The notes beneath the pieces are model-generated. The model saw only the letters and a list, made by a program, of their open reading frames with translations, was not told where the DNA came from and searched no databases. From Saururus chinensis (Eukaryota; Streptophyta; Magnoliopsida; Piperales; Saururaceae), in assembly GCA_035235625.1 (NCBI GenBank), contig CP141149.1, forward strand, positions 36,945,753 through 37,009,752: DNA of 64,000 bases. The letters are read 5' to 3'. This document shows positions 1-13,446 of this stretch, piece after piece. Both the position numbers and the translations under genes were made by a program. Each line of letters begins with the position of its first letter. Positions within the stretch are counted from its first letter, which is position 1.

Positions 1-3000
1 TTTTGCTATTTTTTGTTCGTATTTTCGACAAAAAAATTTAACGCTTTGGCATATCCATATTTTTAATTGATCATGATATTCGTAACTGTAAGAGTCAAAA
101 GTGGTGTTTAGTCATAGGTCATGGGCCATGACGCATCACAAAAAAAATTTAGCGCAACAATAGGACGAGACGTGGGAGAACAAAAGCGGGAAGAAAGAAA
201 GAGAAATGGAGAAAAAATATATAATATAAAACAAAGCGGATCGGGCGCGGAGTGCCCGACCACGAGGGAATAGTGGAAAGGACTGTTCCCTTCCTTCTGT
301 GAAGCCGGAGGCGGCACCACCGCCGGCCGCCGGCATCCGCCCACCTGGCCATGGCCTGGCGATGCCACTGCCATCACACCGGCCTGGCCCTGCCAGTCGC
401 CGCCATCCCTCTCCTCCCTCTTTCCCGTTTTGACTCGGTCACCCCTTTTCAAAAATTTTCACCCGATCCACTCTGCCACCATCTGTATGGCCTCCACCCC
501 ACTACCACGGCTTCGCCCTGGGCAGAGTGACCTCTGGCCATTGGCGTCCCAGCCTCCCCGCTCCTCCTTCGCTGGCGTGAGGTAAAAATTTGTCCACTTC
601 TTCTGTTTTTCTTGTTCCTGTATGTTGCAAACCACGACCATGTTGTTGATCTCCAGTCACTGCCAACCAGCATTGGCCTTCTCCCGGCCCGGCGACGGCG
701 ATGGCCATGCCTGAACTGCCGCCTCCTCTGGTCCTTCCGCCCTTTTCCGATCTGGATAGATTGCTTCTTCTTGCTCACCGTCACTGGCTCTGACTCGGGC
801 CAACAATAGCTCTCGTGCCCATTCTCCTCTCCTCCACCCCATTGCTCCTCTCAGTCCAAAACACAGAGACTGCCCTATTTTAGTCTAGCGGTGTCAATTT
901 GCCACAGCTAGATTCCAAGTTCGGCCTCTGGCCCTGTCAACTGTTCATGGCCCTGTGATGTGTGTCCTCCGCCCTAGTCTGGCACATTGTCACCCTGCTA
1001 GATCAAATCACTTTGTCCCATTTGATTGACAGTTTCATCGCCACCGATGTCGGTTAGTGGACAACCGCAAACATCGGCTCGCCTAACGACGGTAAGGGTC
1101 AGCCACTTTCAGTCTCCCTTGCACATCTTTTGCCCAAACTAGACACCCCTAAACTTTGGGGTACGTCTCTGACTGCCACTGATAGGCCCCGCTCCAACCC
1201 AAACCAATGTGTCCAACTTGATAGTACGCAGACTTGGGCTACAAGTCCAACCAACATGGGCTCTACCTAGTGACGGCAAGGGCCAACACTTTTGGCTCGA
1301 TTCTACCTATGCACCCTCACTTTTGTTATGCATGACCCAAAACCTACGGGAAAGAGTTTCCGAATTCTGATTCTTCCAAGGAGAAGTAATATTGTCAGCC
1401 ATTAGACTCAGCCCATTGAAGGCTCGGCAGATATCGTGCCCATATCCTCCACTATAAGCCGTGTTTGATGCACGATCGTCCGTATGATGATTTGGTTGTG
1501 AGTAGCAATTAGAAATGTCACTGCCTTTGTCGGCCACCTTCTCTGATGCTTAATGCTCTCAAGTTTGTTTAGGGGACCGTTGCTGGCGAACCTCACCCTT
1601 CTGTGACTGACCACCCTAACCCCTTAAAAGACCACTTTTGTTTTAAGGTTTGGCCATGATAGCACTTGCTAATGCTGTTTGACAGCCGATCCCGCCGAAG
1701 AGTGGTTGGATCCGGCTTCTACTAGCATGAGAAGCTTTGGGACACACCGAAAACCTATCCTCCCCTAGAGTTCCCCTTTTACCGTGCACACTCATGTCGT
1801 GTGCACAATTTAGGCTAAAGGCACCGCCTTTCTGGTGTATGACGATTGAATGACACTACCACTAAGCAATATGGACATTAAAGCCCTCCTCTATCTCCCT
1901 TATGTCCGTGTGTATGCAACCAAGTCCTCCGCCATGTTGTAAGGCTTCGACATTACGGAATTGTTGCCGCTGGATGTGGTCTGCGGTCTATTTTAACGTT
2001 TTGTGGCCAACAAAGTGTTTTTAGTTGTTGGCTGACCTCCAATTAGTCACCTCCTATTATGTGGTCGCTCTTGCCATCCTTAGTGGCACGACCTTGTGTT
2101 CGGCCATCATAATGCGCCCAGTCTTATGCTTTGAGTGAAATTAGTCTAACCTTATTGAGATTAATTCCAACATCTATGTAAATTCTCGGGACAACAACTC
2201 TCCCAATGCAATGCTTTTAACCTCCTATTCCGCCATCGATGCCATCACCATCATTTGCTTGCCATCAAACTCACGTAGATTACGAGGTAGGGGACCTTAA
2301 ACTCATAATTTCATGATAGCATGCTTTGATTGTGTAGTAGCATGCTAGGAATTTGTAACTTAATAATTTGCATGACATATGCTGATTAAATGAGTATCTT
2401 TTATATGTGAATTTTTTGTATGCTAGCAAAGACTAGGGGTATGATAGTAAGGAGTTGATTTATTTGTATGTGATTAGAGAATGTGATCAATCTGTGTGGA
2501 TGATGGGTAAGTGCATGTACAATGGATGGGATGTTTGTCGAATGGATGATTCATGCCTTTGATGGGGAGATTTATGTCTACAGAAGATGTAAGATTGGTG
2601 AAGGATGGATTTGATGTGGTTAGGGGATTGGTTTGGACTAAACTAGTTGGTACATTGGAGCGATGACTAGGAAGCAAAGGGGATGTAAGGATTTGAAGAC
2701 TTAATATTCAAAGCGCCTTTAGTGGACTGTGAGGTAGTAAGAGATAACAACATAATCATACCACATTATGTATGTAATATGAATTGTAATGAAAGAATAA
2801 GGAATAAGGAATTAGTAAGGGTTTGATGATGGAACTTAGGTCTAAAGGATTTCATTCAAGGGGTTCGAGTAAGACATTTTGGTTTTAAGGCGGATGGTGC
2901 AGGATGTAAGGCGGTAAGTATATAATGGTAAGCGCATGCTGACATGGAATTTATATTTGACAAGTAAGGTTATGCAGGGATCTATAAGACTGTAAGGGTA

Positions 3001-4621
3001 AGAATGAGTTCTAAGTACAATTGGATGAGTTAAGTTGAAGTATGTTACCCTTGTGGACCAAAGTTTTAGAACCAGTGTGGTTCTAGCTTGGTTGACTGAA
3101 GAATGTCAGACGGAAGTAGCTCCGAACATAATTGTATATGCATAAGTTACTTAATATGAACTTGAATGGTAAGTAACCCTAATTTGATAACATTGTGAGT
3201 TTGAGACTTTGGGATTCAACGAATTGAGTTCCATTTTTTAGCCAATCGATCACTAATCGACTAAGCATCTTTCTTGGTCTAACCATGGTGTTATCTTGCA
3301 GGATTTGGTCTTGGTGTTGTATTTCAGCCCATACGTTTGATGCTTTGTTGAGAGCGCTGTAAGTTTTTGCCCTTCATGGGCACTGTATGTATTTCTGCCT
3401 ACAGATAGCACTGTATGTTCCGCCAAGAGTGGCATTGAGATCCCTACCCAAGAGTGGCACCATATGTTTTTCGCCCTTAGTTGGCACTGTATGGCCTCAG
3501 AGAGTGGGTATTTGCGCGCTTAGGTAAGTAGTATCATGGATCTACTTTTACATGTTTGATCTTGTACCCTATGAGCATAGGTGTGCATTGCCTTCATAAA
3601 AGTTCATGGCATCTAGTTGCTCCCCGAAGGTTAAGGTGATGCCTTAGTGGCATTCCCTTCATTTTCGACGCTAAAACTTATTAATTGTAATGAGATTTAG
3701 TTGTTGGTAGTATGTGTACGATAGTAAGAGTAAGTTATATGTATTCAACTTTAAGTAAGTTGTATGTCTAAGATCTAGAGTAAGTGTAAGTGTAAGCTTC
3801 TAAGGAAGACAGTAAGGGTAAATTTATGAGTAAGAGTAAGATTGTATGAGTAAGTTTGTACGAGTAAGGTCGTACGAGTTTGTGTAAGTTATATGAGAAA
3901 GCGTTCAGTTGTACGAGTAAGTTAGTAAAACTCTGATTCAGAGTGTAAGTGTAAGAGTATGCTACAAGAGTAAGTGTAAGTTCAGCCAATATGATCGTGT
4001 GTGTGTAAGATACATTATTTATGTTGCATGTACTTCTTGCTTCATGTGTGATTGCATGAATGCTCTATGTATGAACTTGCGAAGTTCATTGATTTATTTT
4101 TTCCTATTGGGTATTTTCCTACTAAATATAAAAATACTCACTTACCCTATTTTTAGCCCCCTCGTGTAGAGGCTTATGCAGGTATATCAATAGCCTTTTG
4201 GACTAGACTATTCCTCGTGGTGAACTGCTTTTACTCAACCTTGAGTACAATTGACTTGTGTGAAGCTACGTGAATTTTGGTGCTATGATCTCATGTATTG
4301 ACTAAGGTGAGAGTTAAATATGTTATTCTCCTGGACTTGTCCATATGTGTATGAATTAGAACACAGGCTGTTGAAGAACTTGTACTCATAGAGGCTTGGG
4401 ATGTGTTTGTTTTTAAAGACCATAGCCATGGCGGGTTTTACTTTTATATTTTTGTTTTAGGTCACACCTGAGAATGCTAGTTTTGTCATATGATGAATTA
4501 ATTTATGAAGATTATTTTAAGACGTTGTGAATTTTGTTGATTTTTTATTTACATCTGTATTTTAAAATAAAATATTTATAAAATTTTTAATTAAATATAA
4601 GGAAAAATCTCGGGCATGACA
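1..4621 (+). mobile_element. Giant LTR, family A, copy 1 (cut by window start)
   Basis: Non-coding repeat ending in CTCGGGCATGACA, the CA end expected of an LTR. Its reverse complement matches the split copy in 29600-42674: both contain the same end, the ACTTAC-rich array, the 'tggcactgtatg'-type repeats and, at the far end, a shared block (window 1-200 against 42430-42640). By comparison with copy 2 only about 40 bp of the LTR start are missing. The full LTR would be about 4.7 kb, long even for plant Ty3/gypsy elements. Short ORFs in the GC-rich part (100-850) exist in several overlapping frames with no family resemblance and are not called as genes. Whether this is a solo LTR or part of a full element cannot be seen. 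Confidence 0.8.
3720..3990 (+). repeat. Degenerate GTAAGT/GTAAGA hexamer array in LTR A
   Basis: A run of loosely repeated 'agtaagtgtaagtgtaag' units with period near 6. The same array, in the opposite orientation, is present in the second LTR A copy at 30220-30500, so it is an ancestral part of the LTR and not a local slippage event. Confidence 0.75.
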
Positions 4622-5093
4622 TATACCTAGTGGGATGGTAAGACAAGAACCAAAACATGTGAATAAATATAGGAGCATACCAAGTGAGATGACTAAATAC
4701 AAACCAAAACAAGTAAATAAATTAATGAAGCAATTCATTGCTTTTCATACTCCACTTTGCCTTATCAAATAAAAGAAAGCAAAGGGGCTACTAAATTACA
4801 CCAAGGAGATCTCCTCAAATCCAAGAAATGTATGCCACTTTGCTAACTAGCTTCAAATTTTTCCTAAAGACTCACCCACTCTATCCACGCTATAAAGCTA
4901 AGGTCCAGAAGGGCTGATGAACTCAAGTAGATTCTCATCTTCCATGATTATCAAGACCTTATTTGTTGTGTTGCATTGGGGTCATTAATCTTTTAATCCT
5001 AAACCCTTGAAACCAACTCCCAGGTTAGAGGAGCAACTCTACAAATATAACTCTCAAGACTTGGGGAGCTAAAGATCCATGAGTGATAAGTAC
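4622..5093. other. Non-coding flank, decayed repeat
   Basis: No gene is visible. The start holds two imperfect copies of a roughly 55-bp unit ('aagacaagaaccaaaacatg' and 'aatacaaaccaaaacaagta'). The stretch before 5093 ('gaggagcaactctacaaata', 'ttggggagctaaagatccat') resembles the flank of another family D element at 54680-54740, so both D copies may have landed in the same older repeat. Confidence 0.4.
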
Positions 5094-6250
5094 AATTTAT
5101 ATATTAGTTTACCCTTAATTATTTTATTTTTTTAGTCTTCTTAAAGAGTTACTATAGCTTATATATATTTAGGAATTAAGGTTAATTAGGTTAGGAAATA
5201 CTTGTATGATATTTTGAATTAAAATGGCCAACTTGTGTGTTTTTTATGCAGTTTCTTCATTGGTGTTCGAATGGGGTAGAAGGCCGTTCAAATGGCTGCA
5301 CATGATTTAAAAAAAATAGAAATAGTTTATCCCGATCCAATAGGCATGCAGGGTGTTCAAAAGGCACAACTCACAATTTCCTATTTTAAGCCAGTTTTGA
5401 GTTATTTTCTTATTAGACTTCCTCTTATGACTCTCATGCCTATATAAAGTCATATGAGGCTTGAAATTATGGAATTTTAGTAGATTTTCTGAGGAAAAAG
5501 GGTGAGGAATATGGAGAAGCATTCAATAGCCTTCTTCTACCATGTAAGGTTAAAATTTTCTTTTACTTACGAATTAATAAAGCTATAGATACGTTTGAGT
5601 TTATTTTTCTTTTTAATTTAGATCTTGTTGTGATTAATGACAATTGTATGACAAGGATTTCCTTTTAAATGGAAGAATTTTCTTGTTTGTTCAATTCTAT
5701 GTTGATTTATTGTCTTGTAGATGATAAATTGATGTGATTTTGAGATCTACATCAATTCTAATTTTTGTGATTTAGATGAGATGGTCATGCAATAATTTTA
5801 ATGTTCATATGATTAATAAATTAGATGAATTATACTAAGATAAAATGAGGCATGCTTATAGTTTTGCTTAGTGTAGATGATTCGTGCTATTGTCGAAGAT
5901 AGTTCATGCTATGAATTTAATTAATGATTCTTTGTAAAGTAATTCTAACTTTTAGGTGAGAATACTTGTTCATATTTACACTAGATTCAGATTAAAGGTT
6001 AAGGAATTTTTATGGATTTATAGTGGATTCAATTTCTTAAGTAATAGTTATTATATTACTCTCTTCCTTTTAGTTTAGTTTAATTAATTTTTTTGTTTAA
6101 TTTAAGTTTAAGTTTTTTATTTTTAATTAACAAATTCTTCTCTTAGATTTGGGGATTAATTCATCTGCCCCTAAGGTTCGACAACCCCTTAATACTAATC
6201 CTGGTACAATTACCTTGTATACTTGCAAAGGGTTTTATTATAAATGATCA
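5094..6250 (-). mobile_element. Family D LTR-like element, copy 1
   Basis: On the minus strand it starts TGATCATTTATAAT and ends ACTTATCA, the TG...CA ends of an LTR. It is flanked by an exact 5-bp target duplication, ATGAG, at 5089-5093 and 6251-6255. It matches copies at 40051-41460, 53203-54634 and 56677-58327, including the tract 'ggttcgacaaccccttaata' and the 'gacaattgtatgac' region. No protein domain is visible. It could be a solo LTR or a short non-autonomous retroelement. This is the most diverged copy: its palindrome cassette near 5264-5363 is eroded. Confidence 0.85.
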
Positions 6251-6577
6251 ATGAGTCAACCCTTAATCTTGAGTCTCTTACACATGGCTAAAAGGACTAA
6301 TTTTGGAGTCAACCAAGCACTAAACCTATATGTCCTTAATTGTCAAAATTGAGGGTCAAGAGACATTTACACATTACAAGGATCAAGTAGAGGGTTTACT
6401 CACTTGCTATCATAATGTAATTCTATTATGTATTTATACATTCATCATGTGAGTAAATAATGTGATTATATGTCACACCCCAAGATTTTTAAACCTATCT
6501 TAAATAAACCAATCAGAGAAAATGAATTTTTTAAAACCTTTTCTCAAAATCATTTACAAGATATCTCATGGCGCAAG
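6251..6577. other. Non-coding, possible LTR remnant
   Basis: No gene is visible. At 6474 'tgtcacaccccaagattttt' looks like one end of an LTR in a plant Ty3-type family, but no partner end was found. Confidence 0.3.
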
Positions 6578-6863
6578 TGTAATGTCCAGGAAATTTTAGG
6601 TATTTTTCAGGATTTTTTCCTAAAATTTTCCTATATTTTTTGGATTTTTAGGAATTTGTAGAAATTAGGGTATGCAAAACAGTTTTTGGGATTGCAGGCC
6701 CAATTAAGTAGTGGATGAACCACTTAATTCAGGAGGGTCTAAACCACCCAGGAATCCCTATCCTACTTGGTTTAGTCCTTACCCAATTACGCTATAATTT
6801 CCTATCTATATATATATAGGTGTTCCCCTAATTATAACCCTAATTCTAGCCCTAATTGTGCCT

Positions 6864-8440
6864 AGGGGTGTTAACGAGCCGAGTATTAGGCTGTTTCGGC
6901 TTGAGCTCGAACTGTTGAAGCTCGGCTCGAGCTCGGCTTGAAGCTCGAATAAACTCGAACCTTTCAGCTCGAGCTCGGCTCGATTTAGAAATCCAAAGCT
7001 TGGCTCGAGCTCGAGCTCGAACTTGAATAAGTGAATCATAAGCCTTAGCTCGAACTGGGCTCGAACTAAAAAAAAATCTATATATAAATATAAAGTATAT
7101 GAAGTATCACATATACTAATATACTTTTAGTATTAAATATTAATTAATATACTTCAACAAGTATTACGAATACAACGTGAATATTTGATTATAGTCACTA
7201 TGAAAGAAGAAAACTATGACAAATAAGTTTTAGTTACATATGCTAAAAAAATGCAACATTATTATTTCTCTCTCTTTATGTACATATAATCACTAAAAAA
7301 GATGGAAAAAATAAAAAATTATTTAGGCAACATTGTCATCTATTTTTTTGTGTTTTCTTTTCTTTACATGCTTATAAATCACTAATAAAAAAGTTATTTT
7401 ATAATCTTAGGGTGCCTCTAAAAAATTCTGAAGTACATATAAAAAGATATACATTTTGTAAGATGAGGATGGTTCCAATGTCATGCTTCAACTTTTAAAA
7501 GAATATCTAATCATTCTTTTCTAAACTAAGGTTGGTCCACAAATGTCATGCTTATTTTAGAATTATTTTTAAGTATGTTAGTGTGATATCATGTTGACCA
7601 TCTATCATATACTTATAGCTTCATTTGGTTTTTCAATTGAACTAATTTTAGTTCATCTTCAAGAATCAAATAGCCCTATTAATTTGGGACAAAAGGAGTA
7701 TATTAGTGTTTGCATCTCCAATATTTTTATTTTTATAAAATATATATATCATATATAAAAATTATATATCCGTTATAATTTAACAAGGATATATATCATG
7801 AAATTTTTTTATATGAGTTTAGACTCTCGTACGTCAGTATGAGCAAAGACATCATAGGCCATCAGATTGAGATCTAAATGCGCAAGAAGACATAAACTAA
7901 TCTACCTCCCAAGTTATGTGTGTTTTTATATCATAATATGATGATGTATGACATCTATACTCACATAGTCGTGAGTGAGCCTTGCCTCATATAAACGGGT
8001 CTCATATATCAATATGATACATAGTATTAGTATATAAATATGTGATTATATGTTGTTTTATATATTCCATTCGTCTTAGATTAATAACTCAATTAAATTT
8101 TTCAAAATGAACTAATCAAATAGAGCTATTAATCTAAGAATGGAGCGAGTATATTATAAATATGTATTTAAATTAAAAATTATGTTTATATAAAATATCC
8201 ATATATATACATTATTTATATATAATTTTAAAATTATATTTGAGTTCGAGCTCGAGGTCGAGTTGAGTAGCATCAAGTTTGAGTTTTATTCGAGCCGAGC
8301 CGAGTCGAGCAGGGGTCGGCTCAAACTTATTCGATCTCGAATCAAGTTCGAGTCGAGCCTAATTCGAGTCGAGTTTAACTCGAGCCGAGCCTAACCAAGC
8401 CGAGTTTGCTCACGAGCTAGCTCGGCTCATTTACAGCCCT
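6864..8440. mobile_element. TIR element with TCGAGC-rich ends, Mutator-like
   Basis: The left end AGGGGTGTTAACGAGCCGAG and the inverted right end AGGGCTGTAAATGAGCCGAG form imperfect terminal inverted repeats. Flanks 'aattgtgcct' (6854-6863) and 'aattgttcct' (8441-8450) are a 10-bp target duplication with one mismatch, a length that fits Mutator-like better than hAT (8 bp). Each end carries about 150-200 bp of iterated GAGCTCGAGCTCGGCTCGAA-type motifs in inverted orientation. The middle is AT-rich and has no transposase, so the element is non-autonomous. A decayed relative lies around 23860-24043. Confidence 0.7.
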
Positions 8441-8481
8441 AATTGTTCCTTAGAAAAATTAGAGGACATTGGGAGGAAGAA

Positions 8482-10480
8482 TGTCATGCCTCGGCACTTG
8501 CCCGACTTGAGTCAAACCCGGTCCAAGGGATGGTCGAAGCGCACGGGGGCGACTAAGTAAAGATTTGTTAAAGACTTGACCCCTCTAATGGGTATTACAG
8601 CACGGAGTAATCGCACCGCTTTATCTTTGTGCAAGAGAAAATAAGTAAAAATGTAAAGGACATCGAATCTGAATTAGTCCTCAAGTCTCAACCCACAATC
8701 TTACAACACCAAGCTGTCAACATGGCTCAAGTCACAACATCTTAAATAAGTCTAAAGCCACATTGGCTAATAAAATATGAGATAAAATTGACCAAACATC
8801 AAGTTCTAACATACCAGCAGAATAAACAAGTAAAGATAGTAAGATCTCTAGGCTCTTATGCCTACTCCCGACCATCATCCACACACGTCTCATAAAGAGG
8901 GACCTGATTGTCTCCATGTCGCACTGTGTAGCCCTAAAACATAAAACATAGAGAAAGTGGGGTGAGTATAAAACTCCATAAGTTGTTGAACGCCGAAACG
9001 ATAAATTTGAAAACATCATGACATTCTACATAGTCTATCACTTCAACATATCATATATTATCTCATTTTTTATTACTTTAACATACTCACCCCTAAGTAA
9101 TTATCCTACATGAAAGTATCTCAACATGTCATACTTGGCATGAATAATCATTTCAAACCATAAACATCCATTTTGCATGAAGAGTGTTTCTAACACACCA
9201 TACATATTCATGCATATCCGTTCTTCTTCATAAACATTCATCCTGCATAACAAGTGTCTCAAACACACCAACATATCATGCTTATTCATGAACAATCATC
9301 CTACATGAGAAGTGTTTCAAATACACCAACATATCATGCATACACAACTAACCTACATGAGAAGTGTCTCAACACACTAACATATCATGCTTATCCATAA
9401 ACAACCATCTTGCATGAGAAATGTCTCAAACACACCAACATAGGATGCATATACATAAACAACCATCCTATATGAGAAGTGTCTCAAATGCACCAACATA
9501 TCATTCATATCTATAAACAATCAACCCGTATGTAAAAGTGTCTCTACCGCACTATCATAACCATGCATATTGATAAAACAACCTTGCTTAATCGGCTGAA
9601 GCTTAAGAAGTCCCTACTCACTCCAAACAATCCCCGATTGGAAAGTCTGAAGGAATTACGCAATTTGGGTAAATTCCCTAACGAGGAAGATACACCCTGG
9701 TAAGCCGGTGCACTTGGCTGCACCAGCCTGAATTCTTAGGATCTAGATGGTCTCCTTATATCATTGCCGCTCTTCTCAACCTAGGGAGGAAAACCTGTCC
9801 TCGAGGGATGTAAAGCCGCATCTTTTCGAATGTAAAACCAAATCGATAAGCCTCTGATCGATTAATCTGACAAGGAATATCACACAATTTCATCCAATCA
9901 ACCAATCACGGCTGATCTCGATAAAATTTCATTTGTAAATCCATCACATGATACATGCAACATGATACATATGTGAGTAATACATACATGAAACCTAATT
10001 CATGAAACGTGCTCTCATCAGCCATACATGAATCATTTCTAATCATGTGTCAAACAATCACCCTAATTACCCCCACATGTGTGTCTATATGGTACTAGCA
10101 TTCAATTCAAAGTATAAAAATATGCATCATGAACAACCCATCGACATACTAGACACATGCTGTCATAATTTAAACATGACTCCTCCTTACTAAAATCATA
10201 GGTAAAAACCATCGAAAAACACAATTCGAGTCAACTGAAACCTCTCACTAGACTTAAATAGCATATACATTTCTACGGTTTAAGCTAGACATGGTATCAT
10301 CATTTACCCAAAAGATAAATCACAACATGTGGCAGCATATAAGTCCATTCTCATGCCTTAAACTTGCTGGAATCCTAAGAAAAACATGAAGAATCAAACA
10401 TGAATTTAGGATAAGAATCATAACATGTTAAACCGAATAACATGTAATCTACTTCACACTTAAACATCATCATAGCTCTT
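8482..10480 (-). mobile_element. LTR family B, 5'-truncated copy
   Basis: On the plus strand it begins TGTCATGCCTCGGCACTTGC and follows the same order as the family B solo LTR from 37362: the end sequence, a 'gcgcacgggggcgac' block, the 'tgtcgcac...cagcc' block, a tandem array, then the 'ctctcatcagcc' and 'cacatgtgtgt' blocks. It stops near 10480 without the TGTAAGGACC start, so roughly the first 1.5 kb of the LTR is lost. The right limit is approximate. Confidence 0.7.
9098..9590 (-). repeat. Tandem array, period about 56-58 bp, in LTR B
   Basis: About eight diverged units built around 'gagaagtgtctcaaacacac' and 'caacatatcatgcatat'. The corresponding array in another family B LTR lies at 38041-38465 with a 56-bp period. 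The unit sequences differ between the copies while position and period are kept. Confidence 0.75.
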
Positions 10481-11069
10481 GTCACAGGCGCGAAGTTTTG
10501 CCTAGCATTCGCACTCGTGATGACCTGATTGCCTAGCGCAATTAGCAACCTTCTCTCGCGACTTCCCTCTCATATGCACAAGGGGAACAATAATCAGCAC
10601 CACACACCTATCTCTGGTGCAAAGGGACTCTGCCCTGTGCTATGTAAGTCGTCTGGTATCGCGACATTATGTGATCGTGTTTTTGGAACTTTTATTATTT
10701 TCTAAATGATTTTAAATGAAGGATGACATAATTTTTACATCCATGAAGCATATTTTTAGAACTTAACCCAACCTACTGAGTATGAATTTACTCACTCACC
10801 CTCAGATTCTGCTAGTATGACTTTCGAATCTGAAGGAGCCAACGAAGAGCTTTCTTAAATTATAGTTTTTGTATTTTTTATCTGTGTAATATTTGTAGTG
10901 ACTGATGTATAAAGGCATGTTTTTGCCCAATTTTAGAAATCTTTGTATAATACAAAGTGTGTTGTAATTACTCTTTTGGTACACGGTGATCCTTAGACTT
11001 GGAATTAAATTTTATTATCTTTTTCAAAAAAAATATTTTCTTTTATTTTATAAATTCGAGGGGTGTTAC

Positions 11070-13164
11070 AAATTCCCACTAGTGCAAAGTTGTCCTCATT
11101 CCCCCATTGTCATCCTGGTCATGCTATTTCTCATCTTGGACAGAAATATGGACTACCAAATAAACAGATTTCATCTTCCCCAATATAAATTCAGACACTT
11201 AATTGGATAGAAGTATCCATATTACATAAATGTCAAATATTTAGAAAAATCAATGAAATTGACCAATAAATTGGATTAAATAACATTAATTGACTTTGGT
11301 TTTGTGTTCCCAACTCAATCCGAACAAGAAGGCGGTCTCAAATTTTATTTTTAGCACCTGGGAAGGTTGGATTTGAAGGTGCACAGTGATGGGAAGAGGT
11401 AAATCCGCCATTTATAGATCTTCAAATCTTAAATTTTAGTGGAGAAAGCTCAAAACCACAATTAATTGAAACCCAATGTATATTAGATGTTTTTATGATG
11501 ATTTTGGTTTCATTTATAGGTTGTGTGAATGATTGTTTCAAAATTTTAAAATTTTGTGGAGTTGCCAATTTTGTTTTGAACCAGAAAATAGTAGAAACTT
11601 GCAGAGAACTCGTTGAGATTTGTTCGTGCTTATCTAAATCAAAACTAACGAATTGGAGGATTTATCAAGGTGGAGTTGTTATTTACAAGGGGTCTTTATG
11701 ATTGGCTCAAACATAGAACTAGAGTCCATAGTGATTATGTGCAGAAGTTCAAAATAGATAGGACTCTTTGATTGGCTGGTTTATTAGAAGAAAAGCCTCC
11801 CTAATGTGGATGGATTATCAGGCCAATGTGTCTTTAAGAAGGAGAGTTGAACATCCAAAATAGGGAGAATAGACCAGAGTAAAAAATTTCAGTCTCGCGA
11901 GTACTATAGCACTTTTGGAGGAAGGCGATGACGATGTTGCAGAGCACATTTCACATTTATTGCAGCAGCCACAAGCTAGTTATTTTTCGACAGGTTTTCA
12001 ACAGAGAATTTAAAGAGAAGAGGGCAGCATTTATTTTATTTTATTGCATTTCCCTCACCATGGATCTAATGCTTAGTGTTGTGATATTTATAACCATGAG
12101 GTTTTAAACCTATTTAACTAGGGCTGAGATGAAATACTAATGAAGTGTGTGTTAAACTCAAGTTTTAATTTCTATTTAGTGGATTAATCTCTTTTTAATT
12201 TTACCTTATGAGTTTTCTTTTAATTATTGTGTCAAGCACATTAATTCATTAGATTATCACTAGGTGTGAGTTATAACTTATATGTACATATGTAAAGAAT
12301 TGATCTTTGATTACTTGTGCTCTTCGGAAATGTGTAATACTTAGACAATCGATTAAAAGCTGAGGTTTCCTTTGGTACTATATGAATTTGGATTAGGGTC
12401 AAGGATACATATAGTATGGACTCAATGCCTTGGTTTAATCCTTTGTACTACTTTTCTTTGACGTTTTTAGTTTTGTTTCTTCATATTTTTTAGCAAGAAT
12501 TCTTTAAATTTTGATTTTAATAACTTAAAGTAATGACTAAAGATTATAATTTGTAACTATTTTTCTAAAAAGTTATCATTCTCATGAGATCGACCTCGGA
12601 TTCACCAAGCACTTTATTACTTTGCTACCTACATTTGGGTAACACTTTTCAAGTTGTAGCACTTGTCCAATCCACTTTACTATCCAAGATTATAATCTAT
12701 GGAAGAGTAATTACATACTTTTTGAGATTTCATTATGGCTCTCATAATCGACATGTCAATGACCATTGACATGCCCACTCGACAGCATGGACGACACATC
12801 ATCCTTTATGGATTGTTCATAAACATCAAAAGCTTGAACATCCTTCAAGATCAACCATCTTTGGATCACGATTGATCACTATAATTATCTCTCTCTAAGT
12901 CAATATATGACTCAACATGTGTGTTATGTCAGTGGAATCCACTCCTACACTCAACTGCATAGTAGTACGATGGATTGATAGTCTCATAGCTACAAGTTCA
13001 AGACTAGTAGAAACATGTAGGTGCATGTATACTACATTGCCAACTATGCTTCTCAATTAAATTGTATAAAAATATCATCTTTAACTAACTCTTTATGCAG
13101 TCAATTATTTAGCATTACCATGCATCATCATCAATTTATTTTAAGTTGAGGTTAGGCTATCCTA
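11070..13164. other. Decayed non-coding repeats
   Basis: No gene or recognisable domain in either strand. A block at 12575-12645 ('gagatcgacctcggattcac' and following) resembles the terminal part of some plant LTRs. At 12752-12773 there is a perfect inverted repeat: CATGTCAATG, two bases, CATTGACATG. The open frames of 60-75 codons are low-complexity and unsupported. Confidence 0.35.
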
Positions 13165-13323
13165 CAAAGGGAAAATGATATTTCAACATAAAAAACTCAC
13201 ACGTGAATTTTGATTGGTCTAGAGAAGTGAGTCCATGTGAACTTTGTGTGGGGTCCATTTGTGAAGTCCAATCAAAACTCTTGTGTGAGTTTTGTGTGTG
13301 TTTTTGTTGTGTGAATATCCTTT
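13165..13323. mobile_element. Fold-back MITE
   Basis: About 160 bp. The left half (aaagggaaaatgatatttca ... aactcacacgtgaattttga) is inverted in the right half (tcaaaactcttgtgtgagtt ... gtgtgaatatccttt), so the whole unit can fold into one hairpin around 13240. No coding capacity. The target duplication is unclear. Confidence 0.6.
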
Positions 13324-13446
13324 GACAGCAACTAGCTTATGTCTCAAGTGGGATCTTCCTCCAAAAACTCTCCAAACCCTAGATTTCTCCTCTTCTGGTC
13401 TCTAGAGAGGTTTCTTATTGGATGAATGTCTATGAAAGTGTGTAAT

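Larger units (their letters stand above)
6578..11069 (+). mobile_element. LTR family G, split by two later insertions
   Basis: Starts TGTAATGTCCAGG at 6578 and ends GAGGGGTGTTACA at 11069. The visible parts are 6578-6863, 8441-8481 and about 10487-11069. They read as one LTR once the element at 6864-8440 and the family B LTR from 8482 are removed. A TATA-rich stretch at about 6805-6820 lies where an LTR promoter would be. A 5-bp target duplication is not evident, so the outer limits are inferred from the TG/CA ends alone. Confidence 0.5.

Noticed and set aside
108-842. Several overlapping ORFs of 60-114 codons in the first 850 bp
   Set aside because: They overlap on both strands in GC-rich LTR sequence, have arginine/serine-rich low-complexity translations and no family match. 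They are by-products of composition.
11495-11701. 68-codon ORF with Cys-rich start
   Set aside because: No recognisable domain, no start context or splice support, and lies in decayed repeat sequence.
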